Shown here: in pieces, positions 18,894 to 27,347 of the stretch
Numbering within the stretch: position 1 is the first letter of the stretch
Layout: each line of letters starts with the position of its first letter
Assembly (NCBI RefSeq): GCF_014268805.2
Contig: NZ_JABWRF020000001.1
Span: forward strand, 1,054,001 to 1,118,000
Direction of reading: 5' to 3'
Length of the DNA stretch: 64,000 nucleotides
DNA from: Pseudomonas farsensis
Lineage (GTDB): Bacteria > Pseudomonadota > Gammaproteobacteria > Pseudomonadales > Pseudomonadaceae
Made by a program: the position numbers and the translations under genes
Notes under the pieces: generated by a model
The model's input: the letters and a program-made list of their open reading frames with translations, nothing else
The model's database searches: none
What the model was told of the DNA's origin: nothing

Positions 18894-19553
18894 ATGAAGT
18901 TGCCGACTTTCCTGCGCCGCCGCCACCTGCTGCTTGGTCTGGCCCTCGCCTGCGCCGCCATACCACCGGCACTGGTCGTGGTCGAGAGCCGGGCGCAACC
19001 AGTCGATGGCACGCAGACCCTGGTGTTTCTGCGCCACGCCGAAAAACCCGGTGAAGGCCTGGGCCAGCTCAACTGCCAGGGCCTGAACCGTGCGCTGGAC
19101 CTGGCGACCGTACTGCCCGAGCGCTTCGGCGATGCCGACTATGTGTTCGCCGCCAACCCGTCGCGGCATGTCGAAGAAGGTAGCCAGGACCTGCGCTACA
19201 GCTACATTCGCCCGCTGATGACCATCACCCCCAGCGCAATTCGCCTGGGCCTGCCGGTGAACATCGACTACAGCGCCAACGACACTGACGCACTGGCCGA
19301 TGAGCTGCTCAGCAACAAGTATCGTAATGCAACGGTTTACACCGCCTGGTCCCACGGTTACCTGCCAGAGCTGATCAATACGGTGGCGGGCAAGGCGCTG
19401 GGGGAGGAGCGGGTGATCACCGAAGACTGGAGCGGCGATGACTTCGATACCTTGTATGTGCTCACCTTGACCTGGCACGACGGCAAGGCCACGCTGCTCA
19501 GCCGCAATGTGCGCCAGCAGCTCGATGGCGGATCGAAAGCCTGCCCGACGTGA
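18894..19553 (+). CDS. Histidine phosphatase family protein
   Basis: 219 residues. N-terminal membrane anchor or uncleaved signal (about 9-30) after a basic start. The phosphoglycerate-mutase-like motif LVFLRHAEKP holds the phospho-accepting His48 with Arg47; a second conserved His is in AWSHGYLPEL. Probably a periplasmic or membrane-facing phosphatase; substrate unknown. The frame is open from 18759, but MKLPTFLRRRH at 18894 gives a sensible signal anchor. Confidence 0.82.
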   Translation: MKLPTFLRRRHLLLGLALACAAIPPALVVVESRAQPVDGTQTLVFLRHAEKPGEGLGQLNCQGLNRALDLATVLPERFGDADYVFAANPSRHVEEGSQDLRYSYIRPLMTITPSAIRLGLPVNIDYSANDTDALADELLSNKYRNATVYTAWSHGYLPELINTVAGKALGEERVITEDWSGDDFDTLYVLTLTWHDGKATLLSRNVRQQLDGGSKACPT

Positions 19554-19578
19554 GGCTCAGGCTTCACGCGGTTACCTG

Positions 19579-19692
19579 GTAGGAGCGGCCTTGTGTCGCG
19601 AAAGGGCTGCGCAGCAGCCCCGAATCCTGGCCGCAAGCCAAATCGCCGGGGCCGCTGCGCAGCCCTTTCGCGGCACAAGGCCGCTCCTACAG
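19579..19692. repeat. REP-type inverted repeat (TAGGAGCGGCCTTG family)
   Basis: Arms TAGGAGCGGCCTTGTGTCGC / GCGGCACAAGGCCGCTCCTA with an inner AAAGGGCTGCGCAGCAGCCC and GGCCGCTGCGCAGCCCTTT. Lies between two convergent genes. Same family as 31520-31635, 33204-33311, 34246-34358, 37701-37806, 39490-39607 and 50568-50692. Confidence 0.88.
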
Positions 19693-19725
19693 GTGACCGC
19701 GTCGTTTTGGGTTTGGCTGGAGGCC

Positions 19726-20454
19726 TCAGCGCCCCAGGCGCATCGGCCAACCCACGACTTTCTTGGCTCTGGGCGTTGCGTAGGTGCGCACCTTCGAGGT
19801 GCTCAACCCCAGCCGCACCAGCGACTCGGCAATGGTCACCGCCGCGCTCACGCCGTCGACCACCGGCACGCCGGTGCGCTGGCGGATCTCCTCGTCAAGC
19901 CCGGCCATGCCGCCGCAGCCCAGGCAGATCACCTCCGCCTTGTCATCGCGCACGGCGCGCTCGGCCTGCTCGACGATGGCCTGTACCGCACGCTGCGGGT
20001 CAGCCTCAAGCTCCAGCACCGCAAGGCCACTGGCGCGCACCGAAGCACAGCGATCGTACAGGCCGGAAAGCTTGAGGCGGTCCTCGATCAGCGGCACGGT
20101 GCGGTCCAGGGTAGTCACCACCGAATAGGCGTGGCCCAGGTACATCGCGGTGCTGGCAGCGGCATCGGTGATGTCCACCACCGGTACATCGAGCAGCTCT
20201 TGCAAGCCCTCACGCCCGTGCTCGCCGTAGCCGGCCTGGATCACCGCGTCGTACGGCTGGTCGTAGGACAGCACGCGGTCCATGACCGCGATGGCTGCAA
20301 GATAACTCTCGAAATTACCCTCCACCGATTCGGCACCGAACCACGGCGTCAGGCCGACGATCTCGGTGCCCGGCGCTGCGACACGGCGTGCCTGCTCGGC
20401 GATGGCCTCGGTAATGGCTTCGGTAGTGTTGACGTTGACGATCAGAATACGCAT
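19726..20454 (-). CDS. Asp/Glu/hydantoin racemase superfamily protein (one-cysteine form)
   Basis: 242 residues. N-terminus MRILIVNVNTTEAITEAIA is typical of hydantoin/allantoin racemases. The second catalytic cysteine is present (Cys180, ICLGCGGMAG), but the first is replaced by Gly75 (VIQAGYGEHG), the arrangement known from arylmalonate decarboxylase rather than two-base racemases. Start chosen at 20454 with GGAGC upstream. It follows an NCS1 permease by 16 bases and is surely co-transcribed, so the substrate is probably what the permease imports (allantoin, hydantoin or a related compound). Calling it an allantoin racemase would be natural from context, but the missing Cys argues for caution. 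Confidence 0.8.
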   Translation of the reverse strand: MRILIVNVNTTEAITEAIAEQARRVAAPGTEIVGLTPWFGAESVEGNFESYLAAIAVMDRVLSYDQPYDAVIQAGYGEHGREGLQELLDVPVVDITDAAASTAMYLGHAYSVVTTLDRTVPLIEDRLKLSGLYDRCASVRASGLAVLELEADPQRAVQAIVEQAERAVRDDKAEVICLGCGGMAGLDEEIRQRTGVPVVDGVSAAVTIAESLVRLGLSTSKVRTYATPRAKKVVGWPMRLGR

Positions 20455-20470
20455 GGCAAAGCTCCGCAAA

Positions 20471-22006
20471 TCAATGGCTGCTGTGGTCGACGGCGATGCA
20501 TTCGCCGCTCACATCGAGGTAATGGCGGTTGCGCGGGGCAATCAGCAGGTAGACGGCGGCGGCAATGCCGGCACCGATCAGCCACGAGAACGGCGCGACG
20601 CTGTGGAAGTGCGGCACCAGCGCCAGCACGATGGCCAGCAGTGCGGCCGGCAAGAAGGCGGCGACGGCGCGCAGGTTGATGCCGCGGCTGTAGTGGTAGG
20701 CGCCGGCCGGGTTCTCGCTGTACAGCTCCGGCACGTTGATGCAGCCCTTACGCAGCAGCCAGTAGTCAGCCATGATCACGCCGTACAGAGGGCCAAGCAG
20801 GGCACCCAGGCCGGACAGGAAGTACACGATCACCAGCGGGCTGTTGTAGAGGTTCCATGGCAGGATCAGTACCGCCAGGGTGGCGCTGATCAAGCCGGCG
20901 CGGCGGAAGTTGAGGTGGCGTGGCGCCAGGTTGCTGAGCACGAACGCAGGGGCGACGAAGTTGGCCATGATGTTCACCGCCACGGTGACGATCAGGAAGG
21001 CCAGGCAGCCGAGTACCAGGAACGCGGTATTAGGGATGCTGGCGACGATCTGCGTCGGGCTGTCGATGATCTGGCCGTTGATCTGGAACTGCGCGCCGCA
21101 CAGCACCACGGTAATGGCCGCGAATACCAGGATGTTTACCGGCAGGCCCCAGAAATTGCCGACGCGGATGGTCTTGCGGCAGGGCGAGCTGCGTGCGAAG
21201 TCGCAGAAGTTCAGCACCAGGGTGCCGTAGATGGCCAGCCACAGTGCGCCGCCGGCAAAGATGTTGCGCCACATCTCGTAGCCCGTCAGCGGCTCGGCCA
21301 CCGACCAGGCGATGCGTGCATCGGCCTTGAAGTACATGAACACCGCAAGGCTTGCGACGGTGAGCAGAATCACCGGCCCCGCGAAGCCTTCGTAGCGGCG
21401 CACCATTTCCATGCCATAGGCAAGAATCACCAGTTGCACCAGCCAGATCGACACGAAGCACACCCAGCCCAGGCTTGAGAGCCCAAGGATGCTGTCGTGG
21501 TCATAGGCTGCGACCTGCGGCCACATGGCGGTCAGCAGCACGCGCAACACCACCGACGCCAGGTAGGTCTGGATGCCGAACCAGGCGATGGCGATGATCG
21601 CGCGGATCAGTGCCGGAATCTGCGCGCCGTGGATACCGAAGGCGATGCGGCTGATAACCGGGAAGGGTACGCCGGTTTTGTGCCCCATGTAGCCGGACAG
21701 GTTCATGAAGAAGTACACCAGCGCCGCGCCGATGGCCAGCGACAGCAGGATCTGCCAGCCGCCCAGGCCCAAGGCGAACAGGCCCATGGCGAAGGAGTAG
21801 TTGGCGATGTTGTGCACATCGTTGGTCCACAACGCGAAGATGCTGTAGCCGCCCCAACGGCGGCCTTCGCTCTTGGTCGGTGCCAGGTCGCGGTTGTGCA
21901 GGCGCGGGCTCAGTTCGAGCGGCGCGGGTTGGCCCTCCAGCGTAGTACTGGCGGGGTGGGTGCTGGCAACGGAAAGTTCAGGGGCAAGGTCGACGCTGCT
22001 ACTCAT
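20471..22006 (-). CDS. NCS1-family nucleobase/allantoin/hydantoin permease
   Basis: 511 residues, about twelve membrane segments. Residues 61-84 (NDVHNIANYSFAMGLFALG) are the NCS1 substrate-site region; Trp142 and Gln146 in WFGIQ correspond to the ligand-contacting Trp and Gln of Mhp1. The start MSSSVDLAPEL has a good ribosome site (AGGAG); the open extension upstream is not used. Operon with the racemase-like gene. Operator-like sites TGTATACA (22161) and TGTGTACA (22423) lie upstream, pointing to control with the purine genes. Substrate could be allantoin, hydantoin, uracil or cytosine. Confidence 0.88.
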   Translation of the reverse strand: MSSSVDLAPELSVASTHPASTTLEGQPAPLELSPRLHNRDLAPTKSEGRRWGGYSIFALWTNDVHNIANYSFAMGLFALGLGGWQILLSLAIGAALVYFFMNLSGYMGHKTGVPFPVISRIAFGIHGAQIPALIRAIIAIAWFGIQTYLASVVLRVLLTAMWPQVAAYDHDSILGLSSLGWVCFVSIWLVQLVILAYGMEMVRRYEGFAGPVILLTVASLAVFMYFKADARIAWSVAEPLTGYEMWRNIFAGGALWLAIYGTLVLNFCDFARSSPCRKTIRVGNFWGLPVNILVFAAITVVLCGAQFQINGQIIDSPTQIVASIPNTAFLVLGCLAFLIVTVAVNIMANFVAPAFVLSNLAPRHLNFRRAGLISATLAVLILPWNLYNSPLVIVYFLSGLGALLGPLYGVIMADYWLLRKGCINVPELYSENPAGAYHYSRGINLRAVAAFLPAALLAIVLALVPHFHSVAPFSWLIGAGIAAAVYLLIAPRNRHYLDVSGECIAVDHSSH

Positions 22007-22160
22007 TCCGGCGGCTCCTGATGCGTGACTGCGATGAGCGGGCGCTGGCGCACGGGCTCGCCATCTCGTCGGTGCAGGCGTTGGCATCACTGGGTTCTGG
22101 GCGCAGCGGTCGTTTCAGGGCGACGCTGCGAGTTATTGTGTATTTATGTTTTGCTCAACG

Positions 22161-22168
22161 TGTATACA
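22161..22168. promoter_or_regulatory. Operator-like palindrome TGTATACA upstream of NCS1 permease
   Basis: Core of the TTGTATACAA motif seen at gcl, glcG-like and puuE, here with context CGTGTATACAAA. About 155 bases before the permease start. Confidence 0.5.
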
Positions 22169-22422
22169 AAACATGAACACACAAAAGCCAGTTCCGTGCC
22201 AGCGTGAGTGCAAGTTGTTAGGGTTGCTGAGTTGGTTATCCGTTTTTATTAATATAAGTCTATGAATATCAATGTTTATTATCTGACCGATAAAACAGGT
22301 TTTATTTTTGTCTAGTTCAGTTAACTGAGTGGTCGGTCAGATTTGGCCATAAATCCCGTGTAACTTAATGGGGCGTTACCTTTTGTGAGTGCACACAAAA
22401 ATGGCACCTAAGGTGACATTTC

Positions 22423-22430
22423 TGTGTACA
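22423..22430. promoter_or_regulatory. Operator-like site TGTGTACA upstream of NCS1 permease
   Basis: Same variant core as at uraH and the AzgA-type permease (TGTGTACA). About 415 bases before the permease start and just past the 3' end of the lrp-like gene, so a role is uncertain. Confidence 0.35.
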
Positions 22431-22466
22431 AGATTTGGCCGGCGCAAGTTTGCGCTCGGCACAGGC

Positions 22467-22904
22467 TCAGGCCATTGGCGGCAGCCTGCGCTTGACCGGG
22501 CTTTTCTTGATGATTGCGGTATTGGTTTCGGCCAACGTATTGAGCCGGTCCAGCAAGGTGTCCAACTGCTCCATCGAGCGCACGTGCAGGCGGGCGATAA
22601 AACAGTCCTCACCGGTAACCTTGTCGCATTCGGTGAACTCGGGGATGGCAATGATCTGCCGCTCCACCTCTTGCAACTGCCCAGGCAAAGGACGGATACG
22701 CACGATGGCCTGCAACTGGTAACCAAAGCAGCGCGGATCGATGTCCACGGTGTACCCGCGCAGTACGCCGCGCTCTTCAAGGCGGCGCAGGCGCTCGCTG
22801 ACACTGGGTGCAGACAATCCGCTGATTTGCGCCAACGCTTTGAGCGAGCGACGCGAGTCTTCCATCAGGGCGTTGATCAGCAATTGGTCGATATCGTCGG
22901 TCAT
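22467..22904 (-). CDS. Lrp/AsnC family transcriptional regulator
   Basis: 145 residues. N-terminal helix-turn-helix (about 4-50; SLKALAQISGLSAPSVSERL) and a C-terminal RAM ligand-binding domain (VRIRPLPGQLQEVERQIIAI). Divergent from a DMT-type exporter gene 131 bases away; Lrp-type regulators commonly control an adjacent amino-acid exporter, so this pair is probably functionally linked. Effector unknown. Confidence 0.9.
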   Translation of the reverse strand: MTDDIDQLLINALMEDSRRSLKALAQISGLSAPSVSERLRRLEERGVLRGYTVDIDPRCFGYQLQAIVRIRPLPGQLQEVERQIIAIPEFTECDKVTGEDCFIARLHVRSMEQLDTLLDRLNTLAETNTAIIKKSPVKRRLPPMA

Positions 22905-23035
22905 GGTTGCCTCGAAGGTGATGGCAGGGGTTTGCCTTGATAGTAAAGGCAGAACCTGTAATACGCCTTGGTTATCCGCTGGAGAGTGCCGTTAGCGGCT
23001 GCGCATACTGTGCCCATCGTCTACGGAGGTGTGAG

Positions 23036-23932
23036 ATGGACAATTCGCTACGCCGCGGTTCGCTGGAAATGATTGCCGCCATGCTGATTTCCGGGACCAT
23101 TGGCTGGTTCGTGCTGGCATCGGGGCTTGCAGTAACCGAGGTGGTGTTCTGGCGCTGCGTGTTCGGCGCGGCCACCTTGCTGGTGGTCTGCGCGCTATTG
23201 GGTTATTTGAAACCGGGGGTAATAAGCCGTACCGCGTTGTTACTGGCCATCGCCAGCGGTGTGGCCATTGTCGGTAACTGGTTGCTGCTGTTCGCCTCGT
23301 ATTCGCGCGCCTCCATCGCTATCGGCACGGCGGTGTACAACGTGCAGCCGTTCATGCTGGTGGGGCTGGCGGCGTTGTTTCTGGGTGAGAAGCTGACCGT
23401 GGCCAAGCTGACGTGGCTTAGCGTGGCCTTCGCCGGCATGCTGGCGATTGTCAGCGCCCATGGCACCGCGCAGGGTAGCGGGGGTGAGTACCTGGTCGGC
23501 ATTGCCATGGCGTTGGGGGCGGCGCTGCTGTACGCCATCGCCGCGCTGATCATCAAGCGCTTGAGCGGCACGCCACCGCATTTGATTGCGCTGATCCAGG
23601 TGAGCACCGGGGTGCTGTTGCTGGCGCTGTGGGTGCGCCCGAGCGGGTTGCCGAGCGAGCCGGGGGCGCTCGGCAGCCTGCTGACCTTGGGCATTGTGCA
23701 TACGGGCTTGATGTACGTGCTGTTGTATGGCGCGATTCAGCGTTTACCCACGGCGTTGACCGGGGCGCTGTCATTTATCTACCCGATTGCGGCCATTCTG
23801 GTTGATTGGGTTGCCTTTGGGCATCGGCTGGCGCCGCTGCAATGGCTGGGGGTTGGGCTGATTTTGTTGGCGGCGGCAGGGATGCAGCAGGGCTGGTGGT
23901 TCAGGTCGCGGCGGGTGGTGGCCGGGCATTGA
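23036..23932 (+). CDS. EamA/DMT superfamily transporter
   Basis: 298 residues, ten predicted membrane segments in two EamA repeats. Ribosome site GGAGG eight bases before the ATG at 23036; the extension upstream is not used. Family members export amino acids or other metabolites. Divergent Lrp-type regulator suggests amino-acid efflux, by inference. Confidence 0.88.
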   Translation: MDNSLRRGSLEMIAAMLISGTIGWFVLASGLAVTEVVFWRCVFGAATLLVVCALLGYLKPGVISRTALLLAIASGVAIVGNWLLLFASYSRASIAIGTAVYNVQPFMLVGLAALFLGEKLTVAKLTWLSVAFAGMLAIVSAHGTAQGSGGEYLVGIAMALGAALLYAIAALIIKRLSGTPPHLIALIQVSTGVLLLALWVRPSGLPSEPGALGSLLTLGIVHTGLMYVLLYGAIQRLPTALTGALSFIYPIAAILVDWVAFGHRLAPLQWLGVGLILLAAAGMQQGWWFRSRRVVAGH

Positions 23933-23940
23933 GGGGATGA

Positions 23941-23984
23941 TGGGGCCGCTTTGCGGCCCTTCGCGGCGCAAGGCCGCTCCTACA
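23941..23984. repeat. Single half of the TAGGAGCGGCCTTG repeat
   Basis: GGGGCCGCTTTGCGGCCC hairpin followed by TTCGCGGCGCAAGGCCGCTCCTA, the right arm of the REP family found at 19579-19692 and elsewhere. The hairpin may help end transcription of the exporter gene. Confidence 0.75.
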
Positions 23985-24021
23985 CAGGTAGAATGGCGGT
24001 TTTCCCAGCTTGCGACCTGCC

Positions 24022-24948
24022 ATGACTTCGCCGATTCAGACCCTCGAGCAGCACCTGCTCGCAGCCCTCGACCCCGCCCCTGAAGAGACCCGCCGCCTGT
24101 TCCACGGCCGCGGCCGTTGCTGGCCCGGGCTTGAGCAGATCACCGTCGACTGGCTGCAGGGCGTGCTGTCGGTGGCGCTGTTCCGCGAACTGGCACCGCC
24201 GCAGCAGGCCGAGCTTGAAAGCATGCTGCGCACCCTGGCCGGGCGCCCGCAATGGTGCGGCCAGGCGATCATCATCCAGCACCGTTACCTGCCTGACAGC
24301 CCTGGGCAGTGGTTGGTCGGCGAGCCGTGTCAGCAGCGCGAAGTGATCGAAGACGGCCTGACTTACCTGCTCGACCTGGGCGTGCGGCAGAACACCGGCT
24401 TGTTCCTCGACATGCGCTACGGCCGTCGCTGGGTGCGTGAACAGGCGGCGGGCAAGCGTGTGCTCAACTTGTTCGCCTACACCTGCGGGTTTTCCGTGGC
24501 GGCCATTGCCGGCGGTGCCGAGCAGGTGGTCAACCTGGATATGGCCAAGTCGGCGTTATCGCGTGGGCGCGACAATCATCGGCTGAACGGCCACGATGCG
24601 TCGCGGGTGGCGTACCTGGGCCATGAGCTGTTCAAGTCCTGGGGCAAGGTGCGCAAGTACGGGCCCTACGACCTGATCATCATCGACCCGCCGACCTTCC
24701 AGCGGGGGAGCTTCGTGCTGACCCAGGATTACGGCAAGATCTTGCGTCGCCTGCCGGAGCTGTTGAGCGAAGGTGGCACGGTGCTGGCGTGTGTCAATGA
24801 TCCGGGTATCGGGCCGCAGTTCCTCATCGATGGCATGGCTGAACATGCGCCAGGGTTGGGGTTTGTCGAGCGTTTGGCAAACCCGCCGGAGTTTCCTGAT
24901 GCGGACCCGCAGGGTGGGCTGAAGGCCCTGGTGTTTCGGGCGGTTTGA
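24022..24948 (+). CDS. Class I SAM-dependent methyltransferase (RlmI/RlmK-like)
   Basis: 308 residues. The region 130-165 (LFLDMRYGRRWVREQ, GKRVLNLFAYTCGFSVAA) and the catalytic-type IIDPPTFQRG (about 220) match the methyltransferase domain of the 23S rRNA m5C/m7G enzymes RlmI and RlmL(K). The N-terminal part lacks an obvious PUA domain. Likely an rRNA or related methyltransferase; the modified base is not known. Start MTSPIQTLEQH chosen at 24022. Confidence 0.82.
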   Translation: MTSPIQTLEQHLLAALDPAPEETRRLFHGRGRCWPGLEQITVDWLQGVLSVALFRELAPPQQAELESMLRTLAGRPQWCGQAIIIQHRYLPDSPGQWLVGEPCQQREVIEDGLTYLLDLGVRQNTGLFLDMRYGRRWVREQAAGKRVLNLFAYTCGFSVAAIAGGAEQVVNLDMAKSALSRGRDNHRLNGHDASRVAYLGHELFKSWGKVRKYGPYDLIIIDPPTFQRGSFVLTQDYGKILRRLPELLSEGGTVLACVNDPGIGPQFLIDGMAEHAPGLGFVERLANPPEFPDADPQGGLKALVFRAV

Positions 24949-25325
24949 GCCCGCCTGGGCGGCCGTATCGCAGGCTGTCGCCAGCTCCCACAGAGATCGC
25001 GCAAAGTCGCAATATTGAGGCCTTGCCCAGATCCTGTGGGAGATTCTATGGTTTTGTACAAACCTGTTCCCGGCAGACATATCTCCTTGTGGCAAGCTCC
25101 TTTGTGGCGAGCGGGCTTGTCCCGCGTTGGGCTGCGCAGCAGCCCTGAAAACCCCAGGGGCTGCTGCGCAGCCCAACGCGGGACAAGCCCGCTCGCCACG
25201 ACGCTCTATCATTTCCCACAGGATTGGGTCCAACCAGCCATGTTGCGGTTGAGCACGGCCTGCGTGGGAGCTGGCGCGAGCCTGCGATGAGGCCGGTACA
25301 GGTTGCACAAATCCCCCTCGGGTCA
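24949..25325. other. Intergenic region filled with composite repeats
   Basis: 377 bases between convergent genes, with no supported coding. It is almost wholly a repeat element: a left part with ATCGCAGGCTGTCGCCAGCT and CTATGGTTTTGTACAAACC, and a right part that is the reverse-oriented composite repeat (25060-25290). Confidence 0.7.
25060..25290. repeat. Composite inverted-repeat element, copy 2 (reverse orientation)
   Basis: Central hairpin arms GTGGCGAGCGGGCTTGTCCC (25104) and GGGACAAGCCCGCTCGCCAC (ending 25199) with the GGGCTGCGCAGCAGCCC pair inside. Left flank ACATATCTCCTTGT is the complement of the right flank of copy 3 (ACAAGGAGATATGT), and the right flank (CACAGGATTGGGTCCAACCA) is the complement of the left flank of copy 1. 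So the whole unit is inverted here. Confidence 0.85.
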
Positions 25326-27347
25326 TCAGGCTGGCACTTGCAGCGGTAGCGGGTACACCTGGGCAAAGCTGACATTGGCGGTCTGGTCCACGCGTTTTTT
25401 CAGGCGCTCGTTGAAGGCACGGCTGACCGCATACTGCCCACCCGATATGGTGCGGAACTGCGCGGTCAGGACAAACCCGTTGAGGTCCATGCGGTCCACC
25501 CCGAACACTTGCAACGGCCCTTGCAGGTTGATGCGCAGCAGCGGGTCTTCGCTGATCGATTGGCCCACCTCGTGGATCAGCCCAAGCGAGGTATCGACGT
25601 CACTGTCATAGGTGAACTGCACCGAGAAGAACGCATAGGCGAACTGCCGCGACTGGTTGGTGACCGCCTTGATCTGCCCGAACGGCACCGAATGCACGAA
25701 GCCCTTGCCGTCGCGCAGGCGCAGGGTACGGATGGTCAGGCTCTCGACAGTGCCGGCGTGGCCTGAGTCGAGCACCACCCAGTCGCCGATGGAGATGGTG
25801 TCTTCGATCAGGATGAACAACCCGGTGATCACATCCTGCACCAGTTGCTGCGAACCGAAGCCGATGGCCAGGCCGATCACCCCGGCGCCGGCCAGCAACG
25901 GTGCGACGTTGATGCCGAGGTTGGCCATGGTGGTGATGGTGCAGATCACCACCAGAATCACCTTAACGGCGTTGCGCAGCATGGGCAGGATGGTACGCAC
26001 CCGGGTGCTCGGCTGGCGGGCTTTGCTGCGCCCGACCGCTGGTTTGAGCGCTTCCTGGATGGCGGTGTCGAGCACCACCCACAGTAGCCAGGTGACCAGC
26101 AGGATCAGGCCGATGCTCGACAGCGAGTCGCTGATCGCCCGACCCAGCGCATTGCGCAGGGCAAAATCGAACACCGAAAAGCCCCAGATGCGCCCGAGCA
26201 GTTCGATAAACGCCACGGCCATGCTGATGCGCAGCAGCGCATGGGCCAGTGAGCGCAGCAGTTCCTTGTAGGGGCGCACGCGCGTATTGGCGTCGGTTTG
26301 GCGTGGCGCCAGCAGGTGCTGCAACACGGTGCTGGCAAATACCCCCGCCACCAGCAGCACAGTGGTCAAAAGGGCATTTTGCAGGGCCTTCTGGCTTTCT
26401 TCACCCGCGCCGATCAGGTGCACCGCCGAGACCAGAATCATCAGCAGGATCGGCAGGTACCACAGCGCCGAGAAAATCCGCAGGGTTTCCTGTACGGCGC
26501 GGTGTTGCAGGCGGTCCTTGAGCGAGCGGTTGCGGATCAGGTGCGCCACGGGCCGGCGCAGGCGCAGCACCAAGGTTGCGAAAATCGCGGTAGCCGCAAG
26601 GCCGGTGAACACCGCCACGCTGGCGGTGATATTGCCGCCCAGCTGCCTGGCGATCTGTGGGCTGGTCAGGGCATCGCTCCAGGCTGCCAGAAAGCCGATC
26701 ATGAAGAGCGGGCGGGGTGCCAGGCGGCGGATCGCGGCCACTGCGCGGCGTTTGTGGCCCGCATCGAACAGGGTGATCAGGCACAGGATGATCGAGGTCG
26801 AGAACAGGCCGCTGCTGGTGGCATACGCCAGGCTCAAGCCGAGGGCGCGGGCAATCGAGGGGTCGAGAAAACGGCTGGCGTAGAGAGTCAGCGGCAGGCT
26901 TGCGAGGGCCGGCAGCGTATAGGGCAGCAGGTAGCCGAGCAGGCCTTGGGCGCGCTGGCGCTGGCGCAACATCGCGGTGCCGATACTGCGCCGCCAAAGC
27001 ACGCGGCCCAGGCAGGTGAGCAGGGCGAAGCTGGCGGCCCAGGTCACCGTCAGCAACAGAAAATCACCTGCCAGGTACCAGGTATCGTGTCCGGAATGGC
27101 GATCGACCAGGCGCTCCATCTCGTTGGCGGCGCGGTCGGCGCGCAGGCGCCAGGCGTCCATCAGGTGGGCGTCCAGGTCCAGGTCCGTGGCGGCGCTGTC
27201 CAGGCCATCGGCCAGTGCACCGAGCAGGCCGCCTTGCAGCACCGGGGCGGGTTCTGCCGGTTGCTCTTCGGCGGGGGCTGGGTCGGCGGCAAGCAAGTGG
27301 GTGCTCAGCAGGCAGCCGAGCAGCAGGGTGAAGAGAACGCGCAGCAC
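25326..27347 (-). CDS. Mechanosensitive ion channel, MscS family (large, YbiO-like)
   Basis: 673 residues, GTG start with AAGGAG upstream. Signal peptide (1-20), a long N-terminal region with many membrane segments, then the MscS pore and beta domain: LLAGAGVIGLAIGFGSQQLV, ITGLFILIEDTISIGDWVVL and HSVPFGQIKAVTNQSR (about 505-590). Opens under membrane tension to release osmolytes on osmotic downshock. Length and the GAGVIGLAIGFG pore helix are closest to the E. coli YbiO type. Flanked by composite repeats on both sides; no operon partner. Confidence 0.92.
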   Translation of the reverse strand: MLRVLFTLLLGCLLSTHLLAADPAPAEEQPAEPAPVLQGGLLGALADGLDSAATDLDLDAHLMDAWRLRADRAANEMERLVDRHSGHDTWYLAGDFLLLTVTWAASFALLTCLGRVLWRRSIGTAMLRQRQRAQGLLGYLLPYTLPALASLPLTLYASRFLDPSIARALGLSLAYATSSGLFSTSIILCLITLFDAGHKRRAVAAIRRLAPRPLFMIGFLAAWSDALTSPQIARQLGGNITASVAVFTGLAATAIFATLVLRLRRPVAHLIRNRSLKDRLQHRAVQETLRIFSALWYLPILLMILVSAVHLIGAGEESQKALQNALLTTVLLVAGVFASTVLQHLLAPRQTDANTRVRPYKELLRSLAHALLRISMAVAFIELLGRIWGFSVFDFALRNALGRAISDSLSSIGLILLVTWLLWVVLDTAIQEALKPAVGRSKARQPSTRVRTILPMLRNAVKVILVVICTITTMANLGINVAPLLAGAGVIGLAIGFGSQQLVQDVITGLFILIEDTISIGDWVVLDSGHAGTVESLTIRTLRLRDGKGFVHSVPFGQIKAVTNQSRQFAYAFFSVQFTYDSDVDTSLGLIHEVGQSISEDPLLRINLQGPLQVFGVDRMDLNGFVLTAQFRTISGGQYAVSRAFNERLKKRVDQTANVSFAQVYPLPLQVPA

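Larger units (their letters stand above)
22007..22466. other. Long upstream region of the NCS1 permease gene
   Basis: 460 bases without a gene between the permease start and the 3' end of the lrp-like gene, and clearly more AT-rich than the surroundings in 22140-22440. It holds two operator-like sites (22161-22168, 22423-22430), and an interrupted palindrome with TTTTGTG / CACAAAA arms at 22381-22400. No terminator with a clear T-tract was found for the lrp-like gene. Confidence 0.6.

Noticed and set aside
19726..20454. Straight annotation as allantoin racemase
   Set aside because: Context fits, but the first catalytic Cys is Gly75, so a specific name would overstate what the sequence supports.
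25040..25065. TTTTGTACAAA as another member of the TTGTATACAA regulon
   Set aside because: It is part of a repeated intergenic element (similar to 3200 and 48010) and lacks the TATA/TGTA centre.
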